Positions 8,216-17,268 of a stretch of 64,000 bases of DNA are shown here, piece after piece (the first letter of the stretch is position 1; the number at the start of each line of letters is the position of its first letter). The notes under the pieces were generated by a model. That model was given only the letters and a program-made list of their open reading frames with translations, made no database searches and had not been told where the DNA came from. Location: the NCBI GenBank assembly GCA_016458225.1, contig JAEMGR010000009.1, positions 464,900-528,899 on the forward strand, given 5' to 3'. Both the position numbers and the translations under genes were made by a program. The DNA comes from Myxococcaceae bacterium JPH2 (GTDB taxonomy: Bacteria > Myxococcota > Myxococcia > Myxococcales > Myxococcaceae).

Positions 8216-9337
8216 GTGCGCCGCTTCCCTCTTCACCGCATCGCTCTGATGCTCGTCGCGCTGCTTGCCTTCGCGCGCTTCTGGTACGTGTCCCATCAGA
8301 GCCCCGCCTCCCCGCCCAGCGGGCGGCCCGCTTCCCCCGTGGCCCCAGTCCCCAGCGCCCCCGTGGCCACCGAGTGTCGGACACTCGACCGCGCCCTGGA
8401 GTCCGCGCTGCGAGCCCCCGAGGACGCGCGCGCCGTCTCCGACGCACGGCGGCAACTGGGAGAGTGCGCCCACCCACCCTCGCGGGCCTGTGAGCTGGGC
8501 ACCGCCCTGGCCGCTCGCGCGCCCCTCGCGGCGGGCGCGTCACCGCTGCGTGAACTGCTCGGAGACCTGTGCGGGCGCTGTGGCGAGGGCCAGAACACCT
8601 GCGCCGACGCGGTGGGCCGAGGGCTGCTGGAGTCCGCCGCCGGACGGCCCCCGGACCTGGCGGAGCTGCACTGGAGCCTGGAGCACGCGGGGCCGACCAC
8701 CGCGACCACGTGCGAGCGCGTCATTGGCTCGACGCTGGGCGCCGCCGCCGTGACGGAGGGGACCCTCTCCCGCGCCGTGCTCGACATCCTCCAGGACCTG
8801 GCGCCCTTGTGCGCGAAGGGGAATCACCTTCCAGCCGCGGTGCTCAACGCCGCCGCCGTCCAGCAGGGGCGTCAGGCGCCCGTGCTGGCGACGCTGGCCG
8901 TCCGTCCCGCGGGCACGACCCAGCTCTTGAAGCCCGATCACCTGACGGGGGCGCTCAATGGGACGCTCGCCTTCGATGGCGACGCGGCCACGGGAGTTCC
9001 GCTCAAGGATGCCGCGCGGACGGTGCGCTGGGACGCGGACGGCGCGCTGCGTGCCGAGTACGCCCCGCCGCTCAAGCAGGTGGCGTCGCTGCGCATCCGG
9101 GCGAAGGGGGCGGGTTCGGTGCGCGCCATCGTGCGCACGCCTCGCAGCGCGGGGATGATGGAAGACCCTGAGCGCGGCTTCGCGTTCGTCAACCCGACGG
9201 TGTGCCGCTTCCAGGGCACAGGCGCCTGGGAGGACTGCCCGCTGGTGGCCCCGTTGCTCGACGTGGACGGCCTCAGCGTGTTCCCGGAGCGCTCGGAGCT
9301 GGTGCTCAACGAGTTGGAAGTGGTGGGCGCCCGCTAG
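8216..9337 (+). CDS. Membrane-anchored or exported protein, function unknown
   Basis: GTG 8216 is preferred because AAGGAG lies 7 nt upstream; longer in-frame starts overlap the lpdA promoter region. The 373-residue product begins RRFPLHRIALMLVALLAFARFW, one hydrophobic helix that serves as an anchor or uncleaved signal. A Pro/Ser linker and a Cys-rich, helical middle with regularly spaced Cys pairs (CGRCGEGQNTC) follow. The last ~130 residues (FDGDAATGVPLKD, TVRWDADGALRAEY, LNELEVVGAR) look like a beta-sandwich of the discoidin or carbohydrate-binding kind. No family can be named. It is divergent from lpdA. Confidence 0.75.
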   Translation: MRRFPLHRIALMLVALLAFARFWYVSHQSPASPPSGRPASPVAPVPSAPVATECRTLDRALESALRAPEDARAVSDARRQLGECAHPPSRACELGTALAARAPLAAGASPLRELLGDLCGRCGEGQNTCADAVGRGLLESAAGRPPDLAELHWSLEHAGPTTATTCERVIGSTLGAAAVTEGTLSRAVLDILQDLAPLCAKGNHLPAAVLNAAAVQQGRQAPVLATLAVRPAGTTQLLKPDHLTGALNGTLAFDGDAATGVPLKDAARTVRWDADGALRAEYAPPLKQVASLRIRAKGAGSVRAIVRTPRSAGMMEDPERGFAFVNPTVCRFQGTGAWEDCPLVAPLLDVDGLSVFPERSELVLNELEVVGAR

Positions 9338-9360
9338 GACGCCGGGCCACCGGCCGACAT

Positions 9361-9387
9361 GGCAGGGCACCCGCGTGGGGCCCTGCC
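9361..9387. terminator. Hairpin between convergent genes
   Basis: GGCAGGGC (9361-9368) pairs perfectly with GCCCTGCC (9380-9387). A second hairpin, built on CACCCGCG and its complement just downstream, could compete with it. Neither side has a T-run, so it is at best a weak or bidirectional terminator. The placement between convergent stops at 9337 and 9398 fits that role. Confidence 0.4.
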
Positions 9388-9397
9388 TCGCGGGTGC

Positions 9398-9841
9398 TCA
9401 GGCGATCAGGCCGCGCTCGCGGGCCACCTTGAAGATGGGGCTCGCGTCCTTCTTCAGCGCGGTGCCCACATCCTTGACGATGGCGTCCGCGGACTTCGCC
9501 ACCGACAGGTAGTTGTCGAAGGTGCGCGTGAGGATGAGCACGCCCGAGATGATGACGCGCTGCAGGTTGTGCTGGAGATCGGTGCCTTCGTAGACGAGCC
9601 AGGACTGCTCGCAGAAGCGGCGACCCTCGGCGACCATCTGGTTGAGATACGCGCGCTCCTGCGCGTCCGGAACCTTCGCCTTCGGGCTGATGGACGCGAT
9701 GTAGAGCAGGTTCTGCCCGAGCCGCCGAGCCGCCTCCTCCATCTGCGCCATCATCGCCGCCACATCGTCCTTCGTCGGCGGGTTGTGCCAGCGGGAGAAG
9801 ATGATGCGGTCGATGACTTCGGACTGGTACGTGGGAGTCAC
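9398..9841 (-). CDS. Conserved-looking small soluble protein, function unknown
   Basis: The start is GTG 9841, preceded by GGAGG at 4 nt, giving 147 residues; a longer frame to 9988 has low-complexity sequence and no ribosome-binding site. The protein alternates predicted strands and helices (EVIDRIIFSRWHNPPTKDDV, LLYIASISPKAKVP, ISGVLILTRTFDNYL). This is reminiscent of small alpha/beta folds such as STAS or SpoIIAA-like domains, but no diagnostic motif is visible and I do not assign a family. It has no transmembrane segment. The 224 bp between this start and the end of hisIE hold its promoter; no clear element was picked out. Confidence 0.7.
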   Translation of the reverse strand: MTPTYQSEVIDRIIFSRWHNPPTKDDVAAMMAQMEEAARRLGQNLLYIASISPKAKVPDAQERAYLNQMVAEGRRFCEQSWLVYEGTDLQHNLQRVIISGVLILTRTFDNYLSVAKSADAIVKDVGTALKKDASPIFKVARERGLIA

Positions 9842-10065
9842 GATGCCTCCGGTGAAACGGTCGCGTTGGACTGGGGGCACTCCATCAGCATGCCCCCGTG
9901 CCCCCGTGGTCGGACTCTGTAGCAGGATCACTGTGAGCGTTGAAGAGGAGGAGACACACATCCCCCAAGTGAGGGTTGGCGGAGTCAATTGGACTGTCCA
10001 GGTACAACAAGGCTGGATAATCCCGCCGGGGTCACAAATGACACATCCGCCCTTGGGAGGATGGA

Positions 10066-10671
10066 TCAGCGCCGAGCTCGGGCGGCAAGGACCGCCTTCA
10101 CGTCGTTCCCGCTGAGGCCGAGCGGAAGCAGCGCGACGAGGACGTGGTACAGCACGTCGGCCGCCTCCTCGACCGCGCGGGTCCGATCACCATCGGCGCA
10201 GGCCGTCACGAGCTCCGCGGCTTCTTCTCCCAGTTTCTTCAGGCGAAGGTTCCGATCCCCCAGCAGCCGGCGGGTGTAGCCCGGGGGCTCGCCCGCCTCG
10301 GCAGGTCGAGTGGCGCGGGCCGCGAGCAAGGCGTCCAGGTGCGCCAGCGGATCATCCAGCCCAGGGCCGAAGCACGTCTCGGTCTGGGTATGGCACGCGG
10401 GTCCCGCCTTCTCCACACGCGCGAGCACCGCGTCACCGTCACAGTCGGCGCGCAGGGACACCACCCGCTGCGTGTTCCCACTCGTGGCGCCCTTGTGCCA
10501 CAGCCCTCGGGTCCGAGAGCGGTAATGCATCTGGCCCGTGCGCAGCGTCGCCTCGAGCGCCTCGCGATCCGCGTGCGCGACCATGAGCACGTCGCCCGTG
10601 TGCGCGTCCTGGGTCACGACCGTCACCATGCCTTGGCCCTTGTCGAAGTCGAGCGTCGCGAGGTCGAGCAT
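10066..10671 (-). CDS. hisIE: Bifunctional phosphoribosyl-AMP cyclohydrolase / phosphoribosyl-ATP pyrophosphatase
   Basis: It catalyses the second and third steps of histidine synthesis. The HisI half (residues 1 to ~110) has YRSRTRGLWHKGATSGN, DCDGDAVL and the zinc-binding CHTQTETCF. The HisE half has RLLGDRNLRLKKLGEEAAEL and EEAADVLYH, the metal-binding acidic motifs of this MazG-like fold. The length of 201 residues is normal for the fusion. Its ATG 10671 shares one base with the TGA of hisN (TGATG), so it is translationally coupled as the last gene of the his operon. Confidence 0.96.
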   Translation of the reverse strand: MLDLATLDFDKGQGMVTVVTQDAHTGDVLMVAHADREALEATLRTGQMHYRSRTRGLWHKGATSGNTQRVVSLRADCDGDAVLARVEKAGPACHTQTETCFGPGLDDPLAHLDALLAARATRPAEAGEPPGYTRRLLGDRNLRLKKLGEEAAELVTACADGDRTRAVEEAADVLYHVLVALLPLGLSGNDVKAVLAARARR

Positions 10672-11450
10672 CACGGGTTCCCCGTCGCGCCCAGTCGAGC
10701 GCGGACGTCCTGGGCCAGCACCGCGTTGGTGGCGATGCCACTGCCACCGAAGGACGTGCGCGCGCCGGTCCAGTCGGTGAAGACGCCTCCTGCCTCCTCG
10801 ATGATGGGCTGCAGCGCGGCCGCGTCCCACGGCGACAGCATCTCGTCCACCATCACCTCGGCGCGTCCGGTGGCCACGAGCAGGTAGCCGTAGCAGTCGC
10901 CCCACGTGCGCGAGATGCCCGCGCGCAGCGTCAGCTCGCGCCATGCCTCGCCGCGCTCGGGATAGCGGAAGAAGCGCTCGTCGGTGGAGAGCACCACGGC
11001 CTTCGACAGGTCGGCTTCCGTGGACACGCGGGCGCGCTGATCATTCCAGAAGCACCCCTGCCCCGGTGCCGCCACGACCAGCTCTCCCACGGCGGGGAAG
11101 TACGCGGCGCCCGCGACCACGCGCTCGCCCTCCGCCACCGCGACCAACGTGCCCCACAGCGGGACACCGCGGATGAAGGTCTTCGTTCCATCGATGGGGT
11201 CGAGGATCCACCTGCGCGGCGCACCCGGCCGCGTCTCGCCGAACTCCTCGCCCAGGATTCCATCTTGGGGGAAGCGTGCCTCCAGCCACTGACGCGCCAC
11301 CTGCTCCGCCGTGCGATCCGCCACCGTCACAGGTGTTCCATCCCGCTTGGTGTCCACCGCGATGCCCCCTCGGAAGTATCCGAGCGCTACGTCCCCGGCC
11401 TTGCGAGCCACCTCCGCGGCGGCACGCATCAACGACTGTCCGTCACTCAT
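10671..11450 (-). CDS. hisN: Histidinol-phosphatase of the inositol-monophosphatase family
   Basis: It dephosphorylates histidinol phosphate to histidinol. The IMPase-family metal-binding motifs are present: GEEFGE, DPIDGTKTF and SPWDAAALQPIIEEAGG, in 259 residues. Family membership alone would not separate histidinol phosphate from inositol phosphate or PAP. The position inside the his operon, between hisF and hisIE with ATGA and TGATG junctions, decides the call. No PHP-type or HAD-type phosphatase is encoded elsewhere in the cluster (hisB here is the dehydratase only), so hisN fills the gap. Confidence 0.93.
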   Translation of the reverse strand: MSDGQSLMRAAAEVARKAGDVALGYFRGGIAVDTKRDGTPVTVADRTAEQVARQWLEARFPQDGILGEEFGETRPGAPRRWILDPIDGTKTFIRGVPLWGTLVAVAEGERVVAGAAYFPAVGELVVAAPGQGCFWNDQRARVSTEADLSKAVVLSTDERFFRYPERGEAWRELTLRAGISRTWGDCYGYLLVATGRAEVMVDEMLSPWDAAALQPIIEEAGGVFTDWTGARTSFGGSGIATNAVLAQDVRARLGATGNP

Positions 11451-12208
11451 GTCTGGCTCCGAATCTCGATTCCGTTGTCGCGCAGCATCGCCTTGAGCGC
11501 CCCCACCGTGGTGATGCCCTCGTGAAGGATGCCCGCGACCAATGCCGCATCCGCGCCGCCCTCGCGAAGTGCGTCACGGACATGCGCGCCCGTTCCCGCG
11601 CCACCCGATGCGATGACCGGCACATCGACCGATGACGAGACTGCGCGCGTCAGCGCCACGTCATAGCCCTCTCGCGAACCATCGCGATCCACGCTGGTCA
11701 GCAGCACCTCGCCCACGCCGCGCCGCACACACTCGCGCGCCCAGCCCACTGCGTCCCACTCGGTCCGTCGTCGCCCGCCGTGCGTGTAGACGCGCCAGCC
11801 GTGCTCCTCTCGCTTCGCGTCGATGCTCGCCACCACGGCCTGCGAGCCGAAGCGCTCGGCGCAAGCCGTGAGCACTTCGGGGTCCGCCACCGCGGCGGAG
11901 TTGAGGCACACCTTGTCCGCGCCCGCGCGCAGCGCCCGGCCCGCGTCCTCCACGGTTCGCACGCCGCCCCCCACGGTGAGCGGGATGAACAGCCGCTCGG
12001 CGGTGCGCTGGACCAGGGCCCACAGCGTCGCGCGTCCCTCCTCGGTCGCGGAGATGTCGAGGAACGTCACTTCGTCCGCGCCCTCCTCTTCGTAGCGTTG
12101 GGCGAGCGAGACCGGATCCCCCATGTCGCGCAGTCCCTCGAAGCGAACGCCCTTCACGACCCGACCGTCCTTCACGTCCAGGCAGACAATCAGCCGCCGC
12201 GCGAGCAT
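11447..12208 (-). CDS. hisF: Imidazole glycerol phosphate synthase, cyclase subunit
   Basis: HisF forms the heterodimer with HisH that makes IGP and AICAR from PRFAR. The (beta/alpha)8 barrel starts LARRLIVCLDVKDGRVVKGV, with the first catalytic Asp in CLDV and the second in the TSVDRDGSREG region. Phosphate-binding GGV and SGGAG motifs are present. The 253-residue length is normal. ATG 12208 lies inside the end of hisB (19-bp overlap). The stop overlaps hisN as ATGA. Confidence 0.96.
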   Translation of the reverse strand: MLARRLIVCLDVKDGRVVKGVRFEGLRDMGDPVSLAQRYEEEGADEVTFLDISATEEGRATLWALVQRTAERLFIPLTVGGGVRTVEDAGRALRAGADKVCLNSAAVADPEVLTACAERFGSQAVVASIDAKREEHGWRVYTHGGRRRTEWDAVGWARECVRRGVGEVLLTSVDRDGSREGYDVALTRAVSSSVDVPVIASGGAGTGAHVRDALREGGADAALVAGILHEGITTVGALKAMLRDNGIEIRSQT

Positions 12209-12744
12209 TCGCTCACCTCCATCACGACCGTTCCCTTCAGGCTGAACACCGCCCCCGAGTCCACCATCGCGTCCCGCAGCGCCAATCCGAGCGCCTTGAA
12301 CGCCGCCTCCGTGACGTGATGGCGATCCGTCCCTCTCAGCACGCGCAGGTGCAGCGTCAGTCCCGCGTGCTCGCTGAACGAGCGCATCCAGTGCTCGTAG
12401 AGCGGACTCTTCAACGGGCCTCGGTAGAAGAACCGTCCCCCCGCATCCAGGCACGCCTGCACGAGCGCATCGTCCATGGGCACGGTGCGCTCGCCGTAGC
12501 GCGCCGCCGTGGCCGGAATCACCTGCCGCACCGCCGCGCCCAGCGTGATGGCCACGTCCTCCATGAGGTGATGCGTGAGATCGCCTCGCGCCTCCAGCGA
12601 CAGCTCCCAACCCGCATAGCGCGCCAGCGTGGCCACCATGTGGTCCAGGAACTTCAGCCCCGTGTCCACCCGCGTAGCACCGTCACCGCGTGCGAGCGCC
12701 ACGCGCACCCGCGTCTCTTTCGTCTCTCGAACCACCGTGGTCAT
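12190..12744 (-). CDS. hisB: Imidazoleglycerol-phosphate dehydratase
   Basis: It dehydrates IGP to imidazole acetol phosphate. The protein is the monofunctional form (184 residues) without the HAD phosphatase domain found in enteric HisB. Metal-binding repeats are visible: FLDHM, THHLMEDVA, HWMRSFSEHAG, RHHVTEAAFKALG. ATG 12744 overlaps the hisA stop as ATGA; a longer upstream frame is only a shadow of hisA. Confidence 0.96.
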   Translation of the reverse strand: MTTVVRETKETRVRVALARGDGATRVDTGLKFLDHMVATLARYAGWELSLEARGDLTHHLMEDVAITLGAAVRQVIPATAARYGERTVPMDDALVQACLDAGGRFFYRGPLKSPLYEHWMRSFSEHAGLTLHLRVLRGTDRHHVTEAAFKALGLALRDAMVDSGAVFSLKGTVVMEVSECSRGG

Positions 12745-13457
12745 TCCGCGAACTCCCGAGCCACCGCGCTCGCATCCAGCCGTCCCGTGTACAGCGCCAT
12801 GCCGATGACCGCGCCGTGCACTCCCGCCGCGTCCAACGCGCGAAGGTCCTCCAGCGTGGCCACCCCTCCCGAGGCCACGACCGGGTGCGGACTCCTGCTC
12901 ACGACCTCTCGCATCAGCGCGAGGTCCACGCCGCCCATCTGCCCTTCCTTGTGCACCGCCGTCACCAGCAACCCCGCCAAGGGAAGCCGAGCGCAGAGCC
13001 CGAGAACCAAGGCGATGTCCTGGCCACTGCCCTCCGTCCAACCGCGCGTCACCACCTCGCGGCCCTTCACGTCGGCGGCCACGAGCACGCGACCGGGGAA
13101 CCGAGACGCCACGTCCCCCAGCCACGCGACGTCCTCGATGGCGCGCGTGCCGACGACCACCGTCGAGGCGCCGTCCTGAAGCAGTGTCGCCACGCGCTCG
13201 CTGTCGCGCACGCCGCCCCCCACCGAGAACTCCAGTTCCGGAGACGCCGCCACGAGTCGGGCGATGACCGCCGCGTTGGAGCCCCGCCCGAGCGCCGCGT
13301 CGAGATCCACCACATGGAAGGCAGTGAAGCCGTGGGCTCGCCAGCGAGACAGCGCCTCCAGCGGATCCTTCACGCGAACCCGCTCCTCGGCGTAGGAGCC
13401 GCCGACGAGTTGGACACACGCGCCTTCTCGCAGATCAATCGCGGGAATGGCCCTCAT
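12741..13457 (-). CDS. hisA: ProFAR isomerase
   Basis: HisA isomerises ProFAR to PRFAR, the substrate of HisFH. The start MRAIPAIDLREG carries the first catalytic Asp. Also present are the GGGVRD and GTRA phosphate-binding turns, a TAVHKEGQMGGVD segment and ASGGVATLED. The length is 238 residues. It is joined to hisH upstream and hisB downstream by ATGA overlaps, so no independent ribosome-binding site is needed. Confidence 0.95.
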   Translation of the reverse strand: MRAIPAIDLREGACVQLVGGSYAEERVRVKDPLEALSRWRAHGFTAFHVVDLDAALGRGSNAAVIARLVAASPELEFSVGGGVRDSERVATLLQDGASTVVVGTRAIEDVAWLGDVASRFPGRVLVAADVKGREVVTRGWTEGSGQDIALVLGLCARLPLAGLLVTAVHKEGQMGGVDLALMREVVSRSPHPVVASGGVATLEDLRALDAAGVHGAVIGMALYTGRLDASAVAREFAE

Positions 13458-14047
13458 GACATCCACTCCGTGAGGAGGGTCCGCAGGAAGTGCACGCCCG
13501 CCAGCGAGGACTTCTCTGGATGAAACTGCACGCCCAGCACGCGGCCTCGCCGCACCGAGGCAGGAAACGTGTCCCCCTCGTGTGTCGTCCACCCCGTCAC
13601 TTCGCGCGGGTCGCTGGCGCGGCACGCGAAGCTGTTCGCGTAGTACACGTGACTCAACCGCGACGACTCGACCACGGGATCATCCCGCACCGTGTTCCAT
13701 CCCATCTGTGGCACCCGGCGCGCCATCAGCCGCGTCACCCGGCCTCGGAAGTAGCCGAGGCCCGCACCTGCCCCCTCCTCGCTCTCCTCGAACAAGAGCT
13801 GCATGCCCAGGCAGATGCCCAGACACGGCAATCCCTCGTCGAGTGCTTGGCGCATTCGCGCGCGGCCCGGCTCGAGGCGTGCCGCCGCCGAGCCAAAGGC
13901 TCCCACGCCCGGCAACACGAGCACGTCGGTGTCGAGCGCACGCAGGGCATCGTCCTGGACACGCACCTCCGCGCCCTCCACGAGCGCGAGCGCCTTGGTG
14001 AGCGAGTGCAGATTGCCCGCGCCGTAGTCGAAGACCGTCACTCGCAT
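13454..14047 (-). CDS. hisH: Imidazole glycerol phosphate synthase, glutamine amidotransferase subunit
   Basis: HisH hydrolyses glutamine and channels ammonia to HisF. The class-I amidotransferase triad is visible: the nucleophile Cys in CLGICLGMQLLFE, and His and Glu in VQFHPEKS. The N-terminal VFDYGAGNLHS is characteristic. The length is 197 residues. It overlaps the end of hisC by 10 bp and hisA by 4 bp. Confidence 0.96.
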   Translation of the reverse strand: MRVTVFDYGAGNLHSLTKALALVEGAEVRVQDDALRALDTDVLVLPGVGAFGSAAARLEPGRARMRQALDEGLPCLGICLGMQLLFEESEEGAGAGLGYFRGRVTRLMARRVPQMGWNTVRDDPVVESSRLSHVYYANSFACRASDPREVTGWTTHEGDTFPASVRRGRVLGVQFHPEKSSLAGVHFLRTLLTEWMS

Positions 14048-15084
14048 CGCAGCGCCTCGCGCAGCGCGGCCAGCGCGTCTTCGAGCAACGGCCAGGGCCC
14101 CACGCTCACCCGCAGCGCGTCTCCCAGCCCCGCCAGTCCTTGGAAGACCCGAACGTTCACGCCAGCGTCGCGCATCCGCTCGGCCACCCTCACGGCCCCG
14201 GGCAAGGGCACGAGGAGGAAGTTGGCATCCGAAGCCAGCGCACGCAGGCCCATTCCTTGAAGTGCCTCACGAAAGCGCTCACGGTTCGCGACCGCCGCCT
14301 CGGCCTGCGCCCGCATCCACGGCACGTCCTCCGAGAGCACCGCGATGCTCATCGCCTCGGCGATCGCGGTGTGCTTGTAAGGCCCTCGCGCCTTCTCCAC
14401 TTCCGCGACCAGCGCCGCGTCTCCCACGGCCCACCCCACGCGCATGCCGGCGAGGCCAAAGGCCTTCGACATCGTCCGCGTCACCAGCACGTTGGGACAG
14501 GTGCGAGCGAGGTCCAGGAAGCCCCCGCTCGAGGAGAACTCCGCATAGGCCTCGTCGATCAACACCACGCCGGGAGCCTGCGCCACGAGCATCTCCAGCG
14601 ACGCTCGCGAGACAGCCGTGCCCGTGGGGTTGTTCGGCGCGCACACGTAGATGACCCGCGCGCCCGTCGCGAGCAGGCCCGTCACGTCGAGCGAGCAGTC
14701 CGCGCGAAGTGGAACCGGCGCCGGCCGCAGACCGTTCACTCGCGCGAACACGGGCACCATGACGAAGGTGGGATCCGCAAACGCGACCGCCTCCCCTGGA
14801 GCCAACAGCGCGCGCAGCACCGAGTCGATGACATCGTCGGAGCCACACCCCGTCGTCACGTTCTCCGGCGTCACGCCCGCATAGGTCGCCACCGCGCGCT
14901 TCAGGCCCGGGGCATAGCTCGCGGGATAGCGGGCCACGCTGTCGACGCCCGCCTCGCGCAGCACTCGCTCCGCGCTGGGAGGCATGCCGAAGAGGTTGGT
15001 GTTGTCTCCGAGGTTCACGCGACACACGCGCGTCGTCGGCCGGTAGGGAGTCAGGTCTCGCCACTCTGCCTTCGCGGCCGTCAT
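14038..15084 (-). CDS. hisC: Histidinol-phosphate aminotransferase
   Basis: This PLP-dependent enzyme transfers an amino group from glutamate to imidazole acetol phosphate. It has class-I/II aminotransferase features: VNLGDNTNLFG at the N-terminus, CAPNNPTGT, LIDEAYAEF and the PLP-lysine region TRTMSKAFGLAGMRVGW. The length is 348 residues. ATG 15084 overlaps the hisD stop (ATGA); a longer frame continuing upstream is a shadow of hisD. Confidence 0.95.
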   Translation of the reverse strand: MTAAKAEWRDLTPYRPTTRVCRVNLGDNTNLFGMPPSAERVLREAGVDSVARYPASYAPGLKRAVATYAGVTPENVTTGCGSDDVIDSVLRALLAPGEAVAFADPTFVMVPVFARVNGLRPAPVPLRADCSLDVTGLLATGARVIYVCAPNNPTGTAVSRASLEMLVAQAPGVVLIDEAYAEFSSSGGFLDLARTCPNVLVTRTMSKAFGLAGMRVGWAVGDAALVAEVEKARGPYKHTAIAEAMSIAVLSEDVPWMRAQAEAAVANRERFREALQGMGLRALASDANFLLVPLPGAVRVAERMRDAGVNVRVFQGLAGLGDALRVSVGPWPLLEDALAALREALRCE

Positions 15085-16382
15085 CCCAGCCTCCAGGCCC
15101 GCGCCGCGTCGCCGTGCGCATACAGGCCCTCGGCATCCGCCATGGCCCCCACGTCGCCGGCCAGGGACACCGCCGCGGAGCGCTCCACCCGCTGGTAGGT
15201 GGTCCATCGGAAGAAATCGAGCGCGCTCAAGCCCGAGTACACCCGCGCCAACCCCGCGGTGGGCAGCACATGGTTCGCCCCGGTCAAGTAGTCGCCGAAG
15301 GCCACGGAGGAGCGCTCGCCCAGGAAGACCGTCCCCGCGTTGCGCACCCTCGCCAGGTCGGCCTGGGGCGCGGCGGTGGCGATGAGCAGGTGCTCGGGCG
15401 CGAAGTCCGACACGAAGGGCCAGACTTCATCCAGCGAGGCCACGCTCAGCACCGCGCCCTGCCCGGCCAGCGCGGCGGCGACGATGGCATCCCGCCTCGC
15501 CTCTCCCGCCAGGCGATCCACCGCGTCGACAATCGCTTGCGCCAACTCGTCCCCCAGCGCCAGCGCGACACAGCATGCATCCGGGTCGTGCTCCGCCTGC
15601 GCGACCATCTCTCGCGCGACGGCCTCAGGGCTCGCGGTGGCGTCGGCCACCACCAGCAGCTCACTCGGGCCGGCGGGAGCATCGATGCCCACCGCGTCCA
15701 CGACCTGCAGCTTCGCCGCCGCGACATAGGCATTGCCCGGCCCCACGATGCGATCCACCCGTGGCACCGTGCTCGTGCCGTAGGCCATGGCGGCCACCGC
15801 GCCCGCGCCGCCCAAGGCGAAGACGCGATCCGCTCCCGCCAAGGCCGCTGCCGCGAGCACTCCGGGGCTCGGCAGGCCATTGGGTCCGGGCGGCGAGCAC
15901 ACGATGATCTCGCCGACGCCCGCGACCTTCGCGGGCACCACGCCCATGAGCACGCTGCTGGGATACGCGGCCCTACCGCCCGGCGCGTAGACGCCCACGC
16001 GTCCCAACGGATCCGGTCTGCGGCCCACCAACACGCCCGGCTCGGTCTCCACCTCCACCGTGCGAGGACGTTGGGCGGCGTGGGCTCGGGCGATGTTGCC
16101 CACGGCTCGGGAGAGCGCGGCGCGCAGGGGCTGAGACAGGCTCGCGAGCGCCGCGTCCCACCGCACGCGAGGCACCTCCAGGGCCGCCAGCTCCACCCGG
16201 TCGAACTGGCGCGCGAGCGCGAAGAGGGCCGCGTCGCCTTCCGCGCGCACTCGGGCGATGACCGAACGGACCTGCTCCGTCACGTGCGCGTCCGTCGCGG
16301 AGGAGCGCTGCATCAAGGCCCGACGAGACTCGGGGTCGAGTTCCGCGAGGGCACCGCGATACTTCAGGAGGGACGTGCTCAT
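15081..16382 (-). CDS. hisD: Histidinol dehydrogenase
   Basis: HisD oxidises histidinol to histidine in two NAD-dependent steps, the last steps of the pathway. Diagnostic segments are the GGRAAYPSSVLM-type region, VDRIVGPGNAYVAAAK, GIDAPAGPSELLVVAD and QAEHDPDACC. The Zn-ligand His residues lie in the AQAEHDPD and NHVLPT regions. The length of 433 residues is normal. It overlaps hisG and hisC by ATGA junctions. Confidence 0.96.
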   Translation of the reverse strand: MSTSLLKYRGALAELDPESRRALMQRSSATDAHVTEQVRSVIARVRAEGDAALFALARQFDRVELAALEVPRVRWDAALASLSQPLRAALSRAVGNIARAHAAQRPRTVEVETEPGVLVGRRPDPLGRVGVYAPGGRAAYPSSVLMGVVPAKVAGVGEIIVCSPPGPNGLPSPGVLAAAALAGADRVFALGGAGAVAAMAYGTSTVPRVDRIVGPGNAYVAAAKLQVVDAVGIDAPAGPSELLVVADATASPEAVAREMVAQAEHDPDACCVALALGDELAQAIVDAVDRLAGEARRDAIVAAALAGQGAVLSVASLDEVWPFVSDFAPEHLLIATAAPQADLARVRNAGTVFLGERSSVAFGDYLTGANHVLPTAGLARVYSGLSALDFFRWTTYQRVERSAAVSLAGDVGAMADAEGLYAHGDAARAWRLG

Positions 16383-17236
16383 GCCATCAGCCTCTCGATG
16401 CGGGTGACGAGGATGCCTTCACAACCCAGTGACTTCAGCGCGCGGATGGTTGCGTCGAGTGTCCGCGCCAGCACGACGGCGTGCACCGCCACGAAGCGCC
16501 CCCCATCGAGGACGTCCACCACCGTGGGCCCGTTGAGTCCGGGGAGCACCTCGCGCACGCGCCCCAGCTCCTGCTTGGGCACGTTCGCCATGAGGTAGCG
16601 CCGGCAGCGCGCGGCGATCACCGAGCCCAGCGCTCGCGACAGCTCATCCAACGCCTGCCTCGCGTCCGCGTCATTGCCCTGGCAGGCGACGAGCCGGGCG
16701 CTCGACTCCAACACGGTGGACACCTCGCGCAGCCCGTTCATCCGCAACGTCGAGCCCGTGGACGTGAGGTCCACCACGAGGTCCGCGATCCCCAGGCGCG
16801 GCGCGATCTCCGCCGCCCCCGACACCGGCACCACCGTCACGCTGCGCCCCACCTGGTCGAAGTGAGCCTGCGTCAGTCGGGGGAAGCAGCTCGCCACCCG
16901 CATGCCGTCCACCACGTCCGCCTCGGTCGCGATGCCGCTGTCCTCGCGGGCCGCCACCACCAGACGACAGCGGCCGAACTCCAGGTCGCGCAGCAGCTCC
17001 ACCGGACGTCCCGCCTCACTCACGAGGTCCCAACCCGTGACGCCGGCATGCGCCGCGCCATCCGCGACGAACTCGGGGATGTCCTGGGCCCGCACGAAGA
17101 GGGCCTCGAACTGGCCGCCCAGCGACGCGGACAGCGCGCGCTCTCCCCTGGCGCGCACCTCCAATCCCGCGTCGTGGAACAGCTCGCGGATCTCCTCGGA
17201 CAGACGGCCTTTGTTGGGCAGGGCGATCTTCAGCAT
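16379..17236 (-). CDS. hisG: ATP phosphoribosyltransferase, long form
   Basis: HisG condenses ATP with PRPP, the committed and feedback-controlled step of histidine synthesis. It is the long form (285 residues) with a C-terminal ACT-like regulatory domain, so no hisZ partner is expected. MLKIALPNKGRLSEE opens the protein, and the PRPP-binding stretch is DLVVDLTSTGSTLRMNGL. ATG 17236 is chosen over the adjacent TTG 17239; there is only a weak ribosome-binding site. It is the first enzyme gene of the operon, behind the leader peptide and attenuator. Confidence 0.95.
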   Translation of the reverse strand: MLKIALPNKGRLSEEIRELFHDAGLEVRARGERALSASLGGQFEALFVRAQDIPEFVADGAAHAGVTGWDLVSEAGRPVELLRDLEFGRCRLVVAAREDSGIATEADVVDGMRVASCFPRLTQAHFDQVGRSVTVVPVSGAAEIAPRLGIADLVVDLTSTGSTLRMNGLREVSTVLESSARLVACQGNDADARQALDELSRALGSVIAARCRRYLMANVPKQELGRVREVLPGLNGPTVVDVLDGGRFVAVHAVVLARTLDATIRALKSLGCEGILVTRIERLMA

Positions 17237-17268
17237 CAATGGGCTCGGGGGCTGCGAGGGGAAAAACG

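Noticed and set aside
8136..8543. N-terminal extension of lpdA to 8543
   Set aside because: It would overlap the divergent gene; GTG 8135 has a good ribosome-binding site and gives the family's normal length.
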